Translations under genes and position numbers: made by a program
Notes under the pieces: model-generated
What the model was told of the DNA's origin: nothing
The model's input: the letters and a program-made list of their open reading frames with translations, nothing else
Database searches by the model: none
Assembly (NCBI GenBank): GCA_014338405.1
Contig: JTDE01021162.1
Coordinates: 1 to 64,000 of the forward strand
Origin: Paragonimus skrjabini miyazakii
Lineage: Eukaryota; Platyhelminthes; Trematoda; Plagiorchiida; Troglotrematidae
Reading direction: 5' to 3'
Length of the DNA stretch: 64,000 nucleotides
Part shown: positions 1 to 11,451 of the stretch, one piece after another
How the letters are laid out: each line of letters starts with the position of its first letter
How positions within the stretch are numbered: position 1 is the stretch's first letter

Positions 1-375
1 GCTGGCATTTTTAGTACATGACCTAACCACCTAAGTCTGTGCAAGTTTAAGGAGTGAACAAAAGAACTCATTTGATCATCAGTGCCAAACACCCGTTTCC
101 TAACCTCCTCGTTACTCACTCGTTGGTGCCACTCAATATGAGTGACTGAACGCAGACATCGGTGGTCAAATACCTGAAGGCGGTTCACGTCCTCCACCCT
201 GAGCGACCAGGTTCCGTTGACGTGAAGTAATACAGCCCTCACTGTTGTCTGATATACGTGACCCTTAAGCTTCAGAGAGAAATCCTTTTGTCGCCATAAG
301 GGCCTCCGATTAGTAAACACCGCTCTAGTCTTAGAAATACGCGCCTCTATTTCATTCCCTACTGCTATTCGAAGA
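1..375 (-). mobile_element. RTE-type LINE, 3' end of reverse transcriptase ORF (truncated by window edge)
   Basis: Reading the minus strand from about 375 down to 1 gives an uninterrupted frame that matches the C-terminal part of flatworm RTE reverse transcriptases. Recognisable blocks in order are EARISKTRAVF, the segment around VYQTTVRAVLL, LRVEDVNRLQVFDHRCLR, and LHRLRWLGHVLKMP. Homology fades to the right of about 375, so the copy looks 5'-truncated. It runs off the window on the left. No stop is seen in the 120 or so codons visible, so it is less decayed than the other LINE pieces here. The usual YGCETW motif reads HVNGTW, so it is not an exact consensus copy. Confidence 0.85.
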
Positions 376-533
376 AAACAGGTTCATTTAGTTCTCGTAG
401 TGTTTTCCACTTGTCGGTAAATTTAGTGATGCAACTATACTTTGAAACAAACTAGCCGGTCTGTTGTCATTTAAAACTGAAAGAATTAAAAATAATTGTT
501 AATAACTCTCACTGTTATGCGACTTACCTCCAT

Positions 534-742
534 CTACGATGCCCCTATGTCGTTTTCAATTGGCTGTACATCGCGGCCGCTCAACTTGACATTGGAGTCG
601 ACATTGAAGTCAGTCGGATTGGGTGAAGTCACCTGAAATTCACTAGGTAGTCGTCCACTGTGTAAATCTTCAGATTTTATCACTCCGACTTCTGTTGGTA
701 GCGCAGGAGGTGGTACTGAATTTGGCTCATCCGCAGATTCAT
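534..742 (-). CDS. Terminal coding exon (exon 5) of five-exon minus-strand gene
   Basis: Open frame from a pyrimidine-rich acceptor (ccgccctctag) at 743 to a TAG stop at 534-536. It encodes an acidic, proline- and serine-rich segment that begins DESADEPNSVPPPALP and ends PIENDIGAS. It has no ATG, which fits an internal start by splicing. It enters with two bases (AT); joined to the single G left by the exon at 6140-6362 this makes GAT (Asp), so the phase fits. The composition suggests a disordered tail. A good donor-like GTAAGT lies at 529-524, just after the stop, so an alternative 3' end is possible. Family not recognised. Confidence 0.6.
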
Positions 743-3700
743 CTAGAGGGCGGATACAAATGGTCGTGATAGATAGCCTTGGGTAACTGAACAGCTTTCT
801 CGTTATAGCTTACGAACCGATCGTCTCGTAACAATTATAATATGGTGAAAAACACTGGCCTTCATTTTACATGCAACCAGTAAAGTTAGGAGACGTAAGG
901 TGATTCAGTCAATTCGTGTTCTTTCATCAACTGGATTTCTAAGTTTAACAACTTGGGGTCAGAGTAAATTCTATGCAGAAATCAAGGGCTACGTCGGAAA
1001 TCGCCATTTCCTATTCCGCAAACGTTTCCTTTTCAAACGAAACCATGTTAGCTAATCATAATGGACAGATGTTTACAGAACAATTCAGGAGTGAACTTCT
1101 AAATGTTTATTTACTCGATTTTGCCCAATCCGTTCATTGGTTGCTTGGTACTGTTTTGGTAGCTGTTGTGGTTCGCGAATATTTGTTTTTCATCGTTTGC
1201 GGTATAGTTTGTCCCGAGACACCCTACTACAATCGAACTAAAGTGAATTCTAGTACCAGTTTTTTGATGTGACTTTGGAACAATTTGCAGGGTCTGTGGC
1301 GTAAGTCGTCAGGGCCATGATTTAAAGTTTCGTTTGTCCCAAGGCAGATAGTTCGGTTTTTATTGCAGGCTCCTTAATTTCATGGTTGGTCTAGGATATT
1401 CTTCGGACGTTTAAACCAAGCACCTACTCTGTGCAAGAGTAAACTCATTGGCGGTTTTAGATGTTTTCCTAAACAAATGCAACATTTCATGAAGTCTCAA
1501 CACTGTGGAGAAACACTCCGGAACAATGCAGTTAATAATCATTAACGGATGTTTGGCTTTTGTAGAATTCGATTCACACCCTTTTTTCTTAGTCCGCTAT
1601 TTGGCCCCACGGTCGAGTCTCTCAATCTCTGTATGATAACCACTGATTCTTACTCGAAGACTTCTGTTACTGAGTCAAATTAATTCCTACCATAGTTAAT
1701 TATAAACTTTCAAACGCAACGGGAAAAGTTACCTTTTCAGTGGCATTTTTCTGTGAACAACTGACTAATTCGAGCCGACACAACTAAACAGAGGTTAGTA
1801 CCGTTGCATAGCTTATTGTAAACTGTGATGGCTCTCTTACAAGTCAATTTCACAAGGTGATTGCCTGTGTTTGACGACTGTATATAAACTACCCTCTTGG
1901 ACACTTCAGTGATTAGTACTGTTCACTCGCAGGTTGTCTGTTGGTAAGGATCCACGAGGCGAATCAGTCTTCATACGGCGAAAGTCTTTTGATTTACTGG
2001 ATGCATTTCTATGGTTGTCAAATATTGACAATATGATAACCATTCGTCAAATTCACCCCAAAAGACTCGTTTGATATTTACATACTGTTAGTTTACACAT
2101 AGAAGTGTAGGGATACCTTGGGCATGTGACAGTAATTTGATGAGTTCCGATTTGATATTTTGAATATACACTAATCAACAGTGGTGCAGTCGTGTTTGCT
2201 GTATCATGACGTTATCATTCTTGACGAGTCATTACTTTTTGGCTCATCTATCCAGTTTTACGCTGAAACCTGTTAATTGACTGATAGTTCACTGAATGGC
2301 TGATTTGCCATCAGGAGATTGCATCCGTTGAAGATTTGAGACCACATATTTAATAGCGGCAACTGATTACAGAGGTAATTTGGTTGACATACAACGAATG
2401 AAGACAGGTTTTGTTTGATTATTTGGTCTAATTACCAAACCATAACTTTGCTTTAGCTTTATTGACGTCTGTGAAACGAGTCTGTTGAACGCTGCTGCAC
2501 TCTCCATACACATTATTTGGGCCACACTCGAACGTAGGCATTGCGCATGCAGTTCGATTTTCTTCGAGGATGATAATACAACTGCTGAGTTGAGTCAGCA
2601 AACGTTTACATACCATAATGACCAAACGACTGACTATTCGAAATTTTACTCAATATGCTCGTCAACATCCAAGACTGAAGCTGGATGTTATCGTTTGAAA
2701 TATCTACAGCATTCAAATAATATTGTATGAAATACACAGGGTAGCCGGTACTCAGAACCAAGTAAAACGTTTTCAATTTGGCAAACGTACCAACCGTTGT
2801 CAACTGTTACCATGTCAAGAAGTTAGTCCTAGCTTACTAACACACTAAATCAACACATTATCATATAAAAATAAACCTGATTAAACAAGGTTGCATCGTG
2901 TCACGTGACGACTAATTCCGTAATAAGTCGAAGGACTATTGTTTATGTATTCCGGTTGTTAACTTACATAATTGGAATACGATTACCAAAAACCGTTTTG
3001 CTTGTTGTCCACATCGATGTCACTATTTCGAGTGGAAATATTTTTGACATACATCGCTCACCATTATTCCCGTACCGTGTGTTCAACTAACACGAGTATT
3101 CAAAGGATGAAAACCTTCCTACGAATAAACCAACGAATATGGATGTTTTGTGTAGTCTTTCAACAACACTCAATATAAGTAGCTCGCAAAAGAGTGCAAT
3201 TTCACGTTGACTTCATTCCTGAATAGATATTACTAACTATCATTTCATACCGAAGCATAAGCTGTCATTTTCGGACCAAGATTGTTTACGTAAAAATCCG
3301 GCATTCGCTTTCACATGTCTCTTCTGAAGATATTTCTTCGACATTGATTACTCAGATTTAAGAATGATCCACTCTCGTATACCTTCCATGAATGAACCGC
3401 CTCTCATAAGTCATTGAATAAACTGCTTCAAACACTTGAATCTAAAAATTCATTTTGTGACCCGAAACAACTGAAATATAGGCGTATATTTTATCAGCGG
3501 GCTGTTTGAATCCCATTTGAAAGCATGCGTGCAATTTCTTGACAAAATATTTAGCGATAGCAATAATTAATTACTTACGGGTCTATCCAAGTATTTATCC
3601 ATTTACGTAACCAAGTCTACACATCGGACTCTATAAGCTTGCTCTCAAGCGTGCAATTCCCAATCAATAGAGCCAGGTTTTTTCGAACCTCACTGAAAGA

Positions 3701-4517
3701 CCGAATATACAAAAATGTTTACATTTTTGCTGCGTTATTTATAGATTACTCATTTAAAAGTTTTCCTGGTTCATTTACATCCGAGCACCGTAACTGACAT
3801 TTCCTGAATGGTGTAGAAAGTGTGACCGTACTGTCAGCTTAAGATCAATTTTTTTGTAGGATCGCGTTAGGTTGTCAACTAAATTTGACAGAGTTCAGTT
3901 GACAGTGTGTCGATCATGAGTGATGCTCCAGGTTTAAGTCCATGATCTCGTTTAACATAGTGAAAACATTATTTTGTATTACTGTTAGCTACTCTGGTGG
4001 TTAAACTATTAGAAATTAAAACACTTAAAATCTGACCATACATATTGAAGTCAACCTAAGGTCTGTTTGATCAGCAGCATTTTAAGTAAGGATTGTTTAT
4101 AAGAATAACTCCATGAGAATTCATTGGTGCCTATTCGTTTGTGTCCGGTTCGATTATAACGAAGGAATGAAAGTTAGTTTCCATTTCGCATAACAATGTG
4201 TACAGTTGCTGAATCGTCATAATTGTTGTCTTTGGTCTTAGTGAATTAGCCGAATACTAGAATGCTAAAGCTGCGGTTATAAGCACGTGACGCTGTGAAG
4301 CAAGTTGCACATAGTGACAGATTGCTGCATAATTCCGATTAGTTGATTGAATGGACAGTAAACTCAGTTACCCATCTGGTGCAATAAAAAAGAAGCAGAA
4401 CCGATTGTGTTACAATGTTGAGAAGATTTGCATACGACCCATACGAAAGCTGTTTCAAATTTAGATCGATAAGTCCTCACAATATCCTTAATTAATTTCA
4501 TTGCATCTGTGCTTCAG
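743..4517. other. No supported feature
   Basis: AT-rich, probably intronic DNA of the minus-strand gene. Short open frames occur on both strands (for example 973-1272 plus and 2428-2625 minus) but none has both fitting phase and recognisable content. No repeat family was recognised here. Confidence 0.4.
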
Positions 4518-4678
4518 TTATGAATAAAACATCCGAAAAGTCCTCAGGTAATCGGTTCCACGATACTCTATCAACAGACAGGTTAACGGGCATTGATCAA
4601 ACTCAATTACCAAACTCTAAAGCATTCCGGAGTTTGACGAACACCAACCTATCATTTGCCACGTACTGGACTAAATGA
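4518..4678 (+). CDS. Possible small exon or short ORF
   Basis: After an acceptor-like site (catctgtgcttcag) an ATG at 4520 opens a 52-codon frame ending at TGA 4676. The product is polar and Ser/Thr/Asn-rich, beginning MNKTSEKSSGNRFHD. A donor-like site follows 10 codons in (TCAG|GTAATC). It lies inside the large intron of the minus-strand gene. Not recognised; it may be chance. Confidence 0.2.
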
Positions 4679-5338
4679 ACAATCGGGGGAGTGAATGTTA
4701 TAGATGTTCAGTTGAGTCCCTTATGGAATAAACAAAATTAATTAGGAGGAGAAGTGATGGATGTGAATGTTTTTTACTGTCAATTTCGATTGGGTTATTC
4801 GTTCATATATTGTAGATGTGCTGCAGTAGCTCAGACGTAGGAGATCCAGAAATTCAGCCTCATTCATCCGTCACGTTTACAACAGTTGCGCAAATGTGTG
4901 TGTTGACAAAACAAAAAGCTGCACGAAGTCACTAGCAAGGACCACTTTCTAAAGCGGTCGAGATATTAATCACAACCAATGACCAAAGAGCAACTTTTTA
5001 TTTAGTTTTCAGAAACTGACTGATATCGATTTAATATTTTTGCTTTCTTTCAAAACAATTGGCCCCCTTACTTGAACTGAGGAGAAATACGTGAAGATAC
5101 AAGTCACGTGATGCTCATTTTTTACATTTTAAACGTATGTCCAAGGTTAACCCATCAAGCAGTAATCCATAGACCAAGAATCAGGGATTACGAGACTGAA
5201 GGGAAGGATTATTGAAGGATGAAGACTGCCATGAAAATTTTACCTCCGAAACAAACTGTTTTTTTACACATAAAATGACCGTGAATTCTGTCGATCACCA
5301 CCACGGTAAATTGCAGTTTGTTTTTCCAGTTCTTTCAG

Positions 5339-5397
5339 GAAGTCACAAAGAAATACGAAAATGCGACAGAGATAGACTGCTTGTTAATATTCCACGT
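5339..5397 (+). CDS. Possible short exon
   Basis: Between a strong acceptor (tttttccagttctttcag) and a strong donor (CACGT|GTGAGT) lies a 59-base open segment reading EVTKKYENATEIDCLLIFH. The splice signals are better than most here, but the segment is short and unrecognised. It is on the strand opposite to the main gene. A 117-codon frame (5212-5565) overlaps it in another phase. Confidence 0.25.
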
Positions 5398-6139
5398 GTG
5401 AGTAGTGTTGTAATGCGAAGTACTAAGCAAAGTTGTGTGGCAAGGTGTTACATTTTGAAAATGTCTTGTGATCGTTTTTTGCTTGATATTCACTTTATAA
5501 CTGATGTTTCAAATAACTGTTTGTTTGGCGTACTGTCGTTATCAGAGTTTTTGGTAAAGCAGTAGAGTTATACATCAAAACAAAAGCTAATTTGAACCCG
5601 GTAACTTGCACACTCTAATTATGGAGTTCTGAAGTTAAGTCATTATAAATCTGTTCTTTATGAAGTCGTTTTGAACCGGACCTTCAATAATTTACAAAAG
5701 AAGAAAACGTTTGAAAACTATGTACTTTTCTGTTCACGTAAACCTATGATGTATAGACAGTAGTTCTCTTCCCCTTTCGAGTGCTTTTCAAACTTCTTAC
5801 GAATTCAAAATCCATTGATCAGCAACGTGTACATGTTAAGGTTTTACCTGTGGATGGTACCTATGACTTCGTTTTCATTCAAGAACTGTTCCTTTCTTGG
5901 CACTTGTAACACATTTATGGTAGATTAGAGTGTGTGACCAGTTAGTACAACAGATTTTCTTCTGCTGACCACATTCAAAGTGACTCAATGTTTAAACGTT
6001 TCTAAGAACTTACCAACGTAATGTTTTGGTCAAACATCAACAATGCAATTATAACTGCTAACTTTTCGGCAACAGACTTGGTGTTGCATGGTTGTTCAGT
6101 TCAGTTAAAAACATGCGGAAAGTGGATACTTTGGCTTAC

Positions 6140-6362
6140 CTTTCGTGTCATTTGTTGTAGGCATAACGATTACCGCGTAGCCTTCCGGATTGGCCACAAG
6201 GCAATCCGGTGATCGGGCGTTTGGTTGTACCAGCTGTACTTTTCTAGCACCACTGGAACGAGATACTGACGATGGTTGTCGATTCAAGTAGTCCATGGAA
6301 CCTATCGATTTAGTGCGTTTCGGCGATTGGTCAAAACGAGAACGGTGTTGGTTCAATGGTTC
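6140..6362 (-). CDS. Internal exon (exon 4) of five-exon minus-strand gene
   Basis: Acceptor aatttacgcag, then 74 full codons plus one base, then donor AAAG|GTAAGC. The product starts EPLNQHRSRFDQSPKRTKS, is rich in Ser/Arg in the first half, and contains the more ordered stretch PDCLVANPEGYAVIVMP near its end. Phase is 0 on entry, matching the exon at 10324-10489, and 1 on exit, matching the terminal exon at 534-742. The basic, serine-rich part with several RxxS patterns would suit a regulated disordered region, but that is inference. No family recognised. Confidence 0.6.
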
Positions 6363-7257
6363 CTGCGTAAATTGGATGGCGAAAATGAGTTACACTGAAT
6401 TAATCTCAGCCTCAAACAAACGGTATCACTTAAAAATCTGCTCATTTACACAATGATTTTTGGCGAACTATCGGTTTTGGCTGTTCTCATAGGTCTACTT
6501 CCTTGGCCTGATTTCAGATAGCAAACTTTATCCATTTTTGTCGGTGAGACCAACTTCTTTTGTTATTTTTTATTTCGTCAAAAGATCAATTTTATCGTTT
6601 CTAGCTGTTGGAAAACTAATTTTAACTAGTCAGTATGAACGTGAAAATGTGCACCGTTTTGTCTGCTAATTCGACTTCTTAAGCTGTTTCGTTTTTGGTA
6701 AGAGGACAGGATGGTTAGTAGTAGTTGTTCGCTAAGGAAACATATGTACGGAGTGTACGGAAAAAGACAGACATTCCATATAAAAAATGCTTGCTGGTTT
6801 TTATTTTCAGAAAATAAAACTATTGCAAAAAGTTTCTCAACCGAAACAATAATGTCCTTTCAATGCAATGCTAGGAATGCCGTATGGCTGATGTAGGTCT
6901 GGTGGGTGTCGGAATTAACCGAATTGACTGACCGAGTTAATTGTCAGCGTATTCTTACGTTTGGGACTCTAAGAATTTACCGTGAGTTTTCGTTACTGAC
7001 CACTTTTACCTCATGTTCTTTAGGAACAGTCTTTCTTCCAGGGAGTTCAAAGTATTCGTCCTAATGTTCTTGTTCCACGCCCAGCGTTTAACTAGTAAGA
7101 ATGTTACATATTCTATGCGCAGAGATAGAGAAATTGGTTGGTATTTTTTTCTGCAACTCTTGTCAGGGTGGGCATAATATACAAACCATCTACTTGTAAA
7201 CTTCCTGGTTTTTGAAGAGGATATATTATATGTAGTTGAAATTAGGGGTGAGTCCGT

Positions 7258-7403
7258 TTAAATCAGTTTTGGGTTTATAGGAATGCAGGCCTCTTTCGCT
7301 TTCGGGTCATAAGCCAAACAAACCGGGGAACCATTGCCACGACAATTATGCCTAAGAGTTTTCAAAGATGGACAACTGGTGCATGCTTGACATAAGCGAA
7401 TAT
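7258..7403 (-). CDS. Possible terminal exon, cysteine-rich
   Basis: From acceptor aacacgtacag to a TAA at 7258-7260 the minus strand is open. It encodes a segment with four to five cysteines, including LCQACTSCPSLKTL and SPVCLAYDPKAKEACIP. Its entry phase (two bases) does not fit the exon at 10324-10489, so it is not an extra exon of the five-exon gene as modelled. Not recognised. Confidence 0.25.
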
Positions 7404-7863
7404 CTGTACGTGTTAATGTGGGTCTATAATAGTCATTTAATCGCAAAATGACATTCAAGAAGGTTTCAGTTTCAAGGATGATGATGATGTCGTTATCCAT
7501 TTATTGGAATATAAGCTGTGGGCCAAACACGAAGAGGTATGACGAACAATCACAGTTGGTAACGCATCATTAAAGCAAAGACCTCTTATTGTGTATTTGT
7601 GGATGACAAGAAGAAGATCTATGGGCCTGATCGGCCAAATGAATCGTAATGGAAAATTGTGTTCCACCACTCAGGAATGAGATAATGCGGATGGTGTAGG
7701 CTGCTTATCCTTGTTGTTCCGTCGGAAGAATTTCAGTAACAGGACCGTAGTTGAGTTGGTAGGAATACGAGCAAGAAACAATAAGCGTTTCGCGAATATT
7801 TTCATGAAAATATAGACAGGTTATGCAAACAAAATCTATTTTTTAAGTTGCAATCAATATGCT

Positions 7864-8006
7864 CAGAAGAGCTGACTGACGTGATAGATCCTTGGAACCA
7901 GCATGATAAACCTCACCTTGTATGCGTTAAGGGTGGAATTACACAAACGTACCCTGTTAATGTTCTCCTATATCAGATGATCTTTAGTCTCTGTGCTGAA
8001 AATGGT
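7864..8006 (+). CDS. Possible exon
   Basis: Acceptor-like atatgctcag is followed by an open frame reading ELTDVIDPWNQHDKPHLV and then VKGGITQTYPVNVLLYQ, with a donor-like AAATG|GTGACC. A frame without ATG at 8153-8230 (ERMKVMNNLPGQPRPAP, ending TAA) follows on the same strand and could be a terminal exon, though the exit and entry phases do not match directly. Unrecognised. Confidence 0.25.
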
Positions 8007-8152
8007 GACCTACATTTGAAAAAGACAGACTATAAAGAATATTCACTCAACAGTACCAAAATCACAGGAACATGAATAGGTTTTTCATGTCAAGCAAACA
8101 ACAGGTGAAGTGAATAGTCCGTCTGTGGGTTAGGAAAGGTCACCAAGTACAG

Positions 8153-8230
8153 GAAAGAATGAAAGTCATGAATAATCTTCCTGGACAGCCAAGACCAGCT
8201 CCAGTTAATCCGTTGAGACCAGATCAGTAA
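8153..8230 (+). CDS. Possible proline-rich terminal exon
   Basis: After caccaagtacag the frame GAA AGA ATG is open to TAA at 8228-8230. It encodes 25 residues with a Pro-rich end (LPGQPRPAPVNPLRPDQ). Too short to be significant alone; listed because it follows another candidate on the same strand. Confidence 0.18.
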   Translation, partial: ERMKVMNNLPGQPRPAPVNPLRPDQ

Positions 8231-8494
8231 ACTGCAAGAATCTTTGATTAGAATGACGTAATAAGATTCTGAATCTGCAAGCAGTATCGGTAATCTGACC
8301 AGTAGTCAGTGTATGCTGGTCTGCAATCGGCCATAGCTCAGACTACATTAGACCAAAACCTCGGAATTGCATACCCAGTCCACCAAGTTAATAAATGGCG
8401 AGTTAGAAAATTTCTGTGTAAATTTTGGATTAAGTGAAATTCTGGTGAAAATTTGCACGTCACTGCAAGATGATTACACCTCTTGCACCATCAC

Positions 8495-8735
8495 AAATCT
8501 TTCAAACAGCCCCTTTTGAAAAGGAGCAGTTAACTCGAGTTTCGCTCATGTCAGATTTCAAAAATGAATCGCGCAGTTGCTTCAATCAGGATTTAGAATT
8601 TGACCAAACCTTTGTGATCATTCCACCATCGATGTCATATTGAAGATGACCGGATTGTCACATCTGAAGGCTCAACCATTTGCGTTTGTTAGTGGCGCTC
8701 AGATTGTTTGATCAGCTCAACACTAGACATGATAA
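8495..8735 (-). repeat. Degenerate SINE family A copy
   Basis: On the minus strand this shares scattered blocks with the intact copy at 17818-18190: the ctcgagttaactgctcc and gaaaaggggc region and the final cgctaac/gatcaatct-like part. Box A and box B are no longer clear. An old copy. Confidence 0.45.
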
Positions 8736-9039
8736 ATGCCTATCGGTTTTACTGGATAAATTTACGATAAGGATCTCTGAGTCAGTTGGATTCTAAAGCT
8801 CTTTTCCGAAGGCACAACTGAGTGCAGAATCTTTGGTCAAACATAATTAATGTTCGATTTAAACCAGCGATCGCCTTGGCAACTCAATGATGGTATTGCA
8901 AAGAGTTACATTTGACAACGTTGATAGATCAGGAAATGGAATATTCAGCTTAGCATAGTAATTACAGCAAAAATTGAATGAAATGTGAGAAGAACAAATG
9001 ACAAGTTGAACAGAATGCAATTATTTAGAAGGGCAACTA

Positions 9040-9240
9040 ACTGTGGTTTATTACTAATAAGTAGTGTGGCAAACTTATGAAGTTAGATGAGACCCAACTG
9101 TGAAAAGTCAGGGCTTCGGTCGGATTCGAACCAGTGACAGAAACACCATGCCTCAACGCGGCAAGCGCTCTACCAGCTAAACTACGAAGCCACGCCAGGA
9201 GCTCGGAACTTTCACATTTGGACTCGGTGGTTTAATTTTT
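9040..9240 (-). repeat. SINE family B copy with tRNA-like head (9112-9191)
   Basis: The minus strand from 9191 to 9112 folds like a tRNA. Its acceptor strands GGCTTCG and CGAAGCC pair perfectly. A box resembles TTTAGCTGGTAGAGC and B box GGTTCGAATCC. The anticodon region is expanded relative to a normal tRNA, and related copies lie at 38019 and 46462 with shared sequence beyond the head (ttttcacagttgggtctc). That makes a tRNA-derived SINE likelier than a functional tRNA gene. Confidence 0.65.
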
Positions 9241-9711
9241 AGGGCTGTACTCACACAAAATTAAACAAGATGAATTCCGTTACTCATGAGTAGTGTTCAA
9301 ACGTACATACCAAGCTGCTGAATTGTACTTCTTTCATAAGTAAAGATCTCTATCACATTGATTCAGCCTTCTAATCCACCAATCCTCCACATAAAAAACA
9401 AGTTTATTTTCAGTTGCCTTCAGTGATCTTTGACATTAACCAATGCCCGCTGTCCAAAACTGTGTTCTATTTGGTTTCACTGTTGTATAGAAGAGGTAGT
9501 GACATCTGTTCATGTGTTCATAATAAATATCTAACAAATGCGTCTAACGTCTGCATAATTTCTGTTTTAACCGTCTGATCGTTTTGCAACAGGAGTTTCT
9601 TTTGTTTATGTTTTCAAAAGATAAATATTTTGCATATGACCATTACTTGATTAACAAAAAGAGAACTTTGCTAGCAAGCCGCATGGACTAGTTAATTCGG
9701 ATTTTCCCCAG

Positions 9712-9875
9712 ATACAGGAGGAATGGGTGGTACTGAGATTGATACAACACAAGCTGTTTGTGGCAACACTCAATCTCCGGCCTCCTTTGACTTCAGTCAT
9801 CATAAAACATTAATTCAGACAAATTTACTGTCAGCTTTATCTATTGGTATGATGCCAGGATCATTAGCTCTTCAG
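9712..9875 (+). CDS. Candidate exon, opposite strand to main gene
   Basis: Acceptor ttcggattttccccag, open frame of 54 codons plus two bases, donor CTTCAG|GTGCTC. The product begins TGGMGGTEIDTTQAV and contains SFDFSHHKTLIQTNLLSAL; it is polar and Gly/Ser/Thr-rich like the disordered part of a regulatory protein. It lies in the intron between exons 3 and 4 of the minus-strand gene, so it would belong to a nested gene. No domain recognised. Confidence 0.4.
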
Positions 9876-10089
9876 GTGCTCTATTTAGAAGGACTACTAA
9901 ATATATCTTTATTGCTATCTTTGTCCCGATCTGCCAACCTCATTATATCGCTCAATAAGTCTTAAACGTTGGGCTAACGCCACATTTACTAACCAAGTTT
10001 CTGATGACAAAATGAACATGGGGTCATTGACACATCACACCACATCACTAATAAACAAAAACAATTAACTTGTATTATACGTGTACCAG

Positions 10090-10319
10090 CTAGAAATGAA
10101 ATGTCAAATTCAAACCGCCGGACTCCGCTGAAGAAACGAGATGAAGTAAACTTACGTAGGTACAACAAGAAAGTTCGCGGTTTACTTGAATTTCAAAGGA
10201 AGCGCGTCATTAACGGGTTGAATCAAGACGATAAAAACGCCATCGATTTGAAGGCCAATTTTAATGAACCGCGAATGAAAATGTGTGAAATGAGCTTAAT
10301 TACATTTAAAACCAATCAA
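10090..10319 (+). CDS. Candidate exon, strongly basic
   Basis: Acceptor tacgtgtaccag, then an open frame of 76 codons ending at donor-like CAA|GTACCT. The product is unusually charged (for example LKKRDEVNLRRYNKKVR and LLEFQRKRVINGLNQDDK). An ATG at 10101 could be a start. It ends four bases before the minus-strand exon at 10324. Its entry phase does not follow from the candidate at 9712-9875. Confidence 0.35.
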
Positions 10320-10323
10320 GTAC

Positions 10324-10489
10324 CTGACATTTTGCACTGATTGCTCCTGTCCTGGGAATAGGTGGTAACTTGTTTGGGTCCATCTCTTCTGTCACCACAT
10401 CGTCCGATGATTGTTGATTTCGAACATCTTGAGTTATTAACCGACCACGGTAGATATGACCATCGTAACCTTCGAGGTTTATTTCTTCT
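10324..10489 (-). CDS. Internal exon (exon 3) of five-exon minus-strand gene
   Basis: Acceptor gcatgcgaattacag, then one base plus 55 codons, then donor TGTCAG|GTACTT. The product reads EEINLEGYDGHIYRGRLI, then an acidic stretch with VVTEEMDPNKLPPIPR, ending GAISAKCQ. The single entering base A completes AG left by the exon at 24742-24849 (AGA, Arg), and the exit phase 0 matches the exon at 6140-6362. Tyrosines at YDGHIY and the LPPIPR motif could be docking sites, but this is only a suggestion. Family not recognised. Confidence 0.6.
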
Positions 10490-11207
10490 CTGTAATTCGC
10501 ATGCGAAAGTGCAGTCATTACTGAATGTGTTGATAGTAACCAGAGAAATCGAGAACAAAATAATATCCTTACGTTTGTTAATCCATTTCAAGATCAAAAT
10601 ATGTGTAGATCATGACACTTATGGACTGTCCTGAAACGAAGTGTAAATTCATCTAGCGTTTGACAGAGAACACTAACGTTAGTAACATTGTATTACCAAA
10701 GATGATGCCATCATGACTTTTTAGATAATGGAAATGTAAGTTAGTCAGTGTGTTACTGTGATGTAAGATGCACAAGATTCCTTCAATTTGCACTTTCACA
10801 TGGTCAAGTATGACTCATCGTTTATCACCACATCAAGGATGCAACTTCATTCACAGGATACTGTGCTATACGTCTCGTCAGTAATTTTGTTTCGCCGACC
10901 TCAACGGCGTTCCAACTAATAAGGATGTACTGATAGCAAAGCAAATGAGGGCTTCGGTTTCGAACGCAAAATACTGACGGTTGGAGTTTTCGTTCAGACT
11001 GTTTATACCTGATGAACCCAAGCAAGGATGACACCATTAGTGGAGTGTACTTTTGAGAGTGAAATTTATGAAACATTAGGCTAGACCATTTGTTTCTCCT
11101 ATGGTCCTTACATGTTTGCTCTTATTTTTGTTTGTTATGTTCAACATCATTTGTTTACTCAACTTTTAACTCTAAATACTCTAGTTCCAATGTTTGCGAT
11201 TTCACAG

Positions 11208-11294
11208 ATTATCGAAATACATGAAGCTTCCAGATTCAAATTCCCATTGCCTAACAGTTGTACATTCGGAGGCATTGGAATCATCTATCTGAAA
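11208..11294 (+). CDS. Possible exon
   Basis: Good acceptor (ttgcgatttcacag), 29 open codons beginning IIEIHEASRFKFPLPNSC, donor-like CTGAAA|GTGTAT. Both ends are phase 0. Unrecognised. Confidence 0.25.
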
Positions 11295-11451
11295 GTGTAT
11301 GTGAAATGGAACTAGTGTGCTGTCTAGCTCAACTCACTGGGTGTCACAGCTTCGCTAATTAGACTATCTTGACTTACATAATACGCACTGGCATGCACAA
11401 ATTACTTCATTTATACAACCAATCCAGCAGTGATTTCACCATATTGACACA

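Noticed and set aside
973..1272. 99-codon plus ORF with a membrane-like stretch
   Set aside because: Such length occurs by chance in AT-rich DNA; no splice or homology support.
2428..2625. Cysteine-containing minus frame (TACAMPTFECGPNNVYGEC) as an extra exon of the five-exon gene
   Set aside because: Its exit phase would fit exon 5, but its entry phase does not fit exon 4, so it cannot be inserted between them.
5212..5565. 117-codon plus ORF
   Set aside because: Composition is not coding-like over its length. A shorter exon in another frame (5339-5397) has better splice signals.
9112..9191. Functional tRNA genes at 9112, 38019 and 46462
   Set aside because: The anticodon region is too long and the copies share tail sequence, which fits SINEs better.
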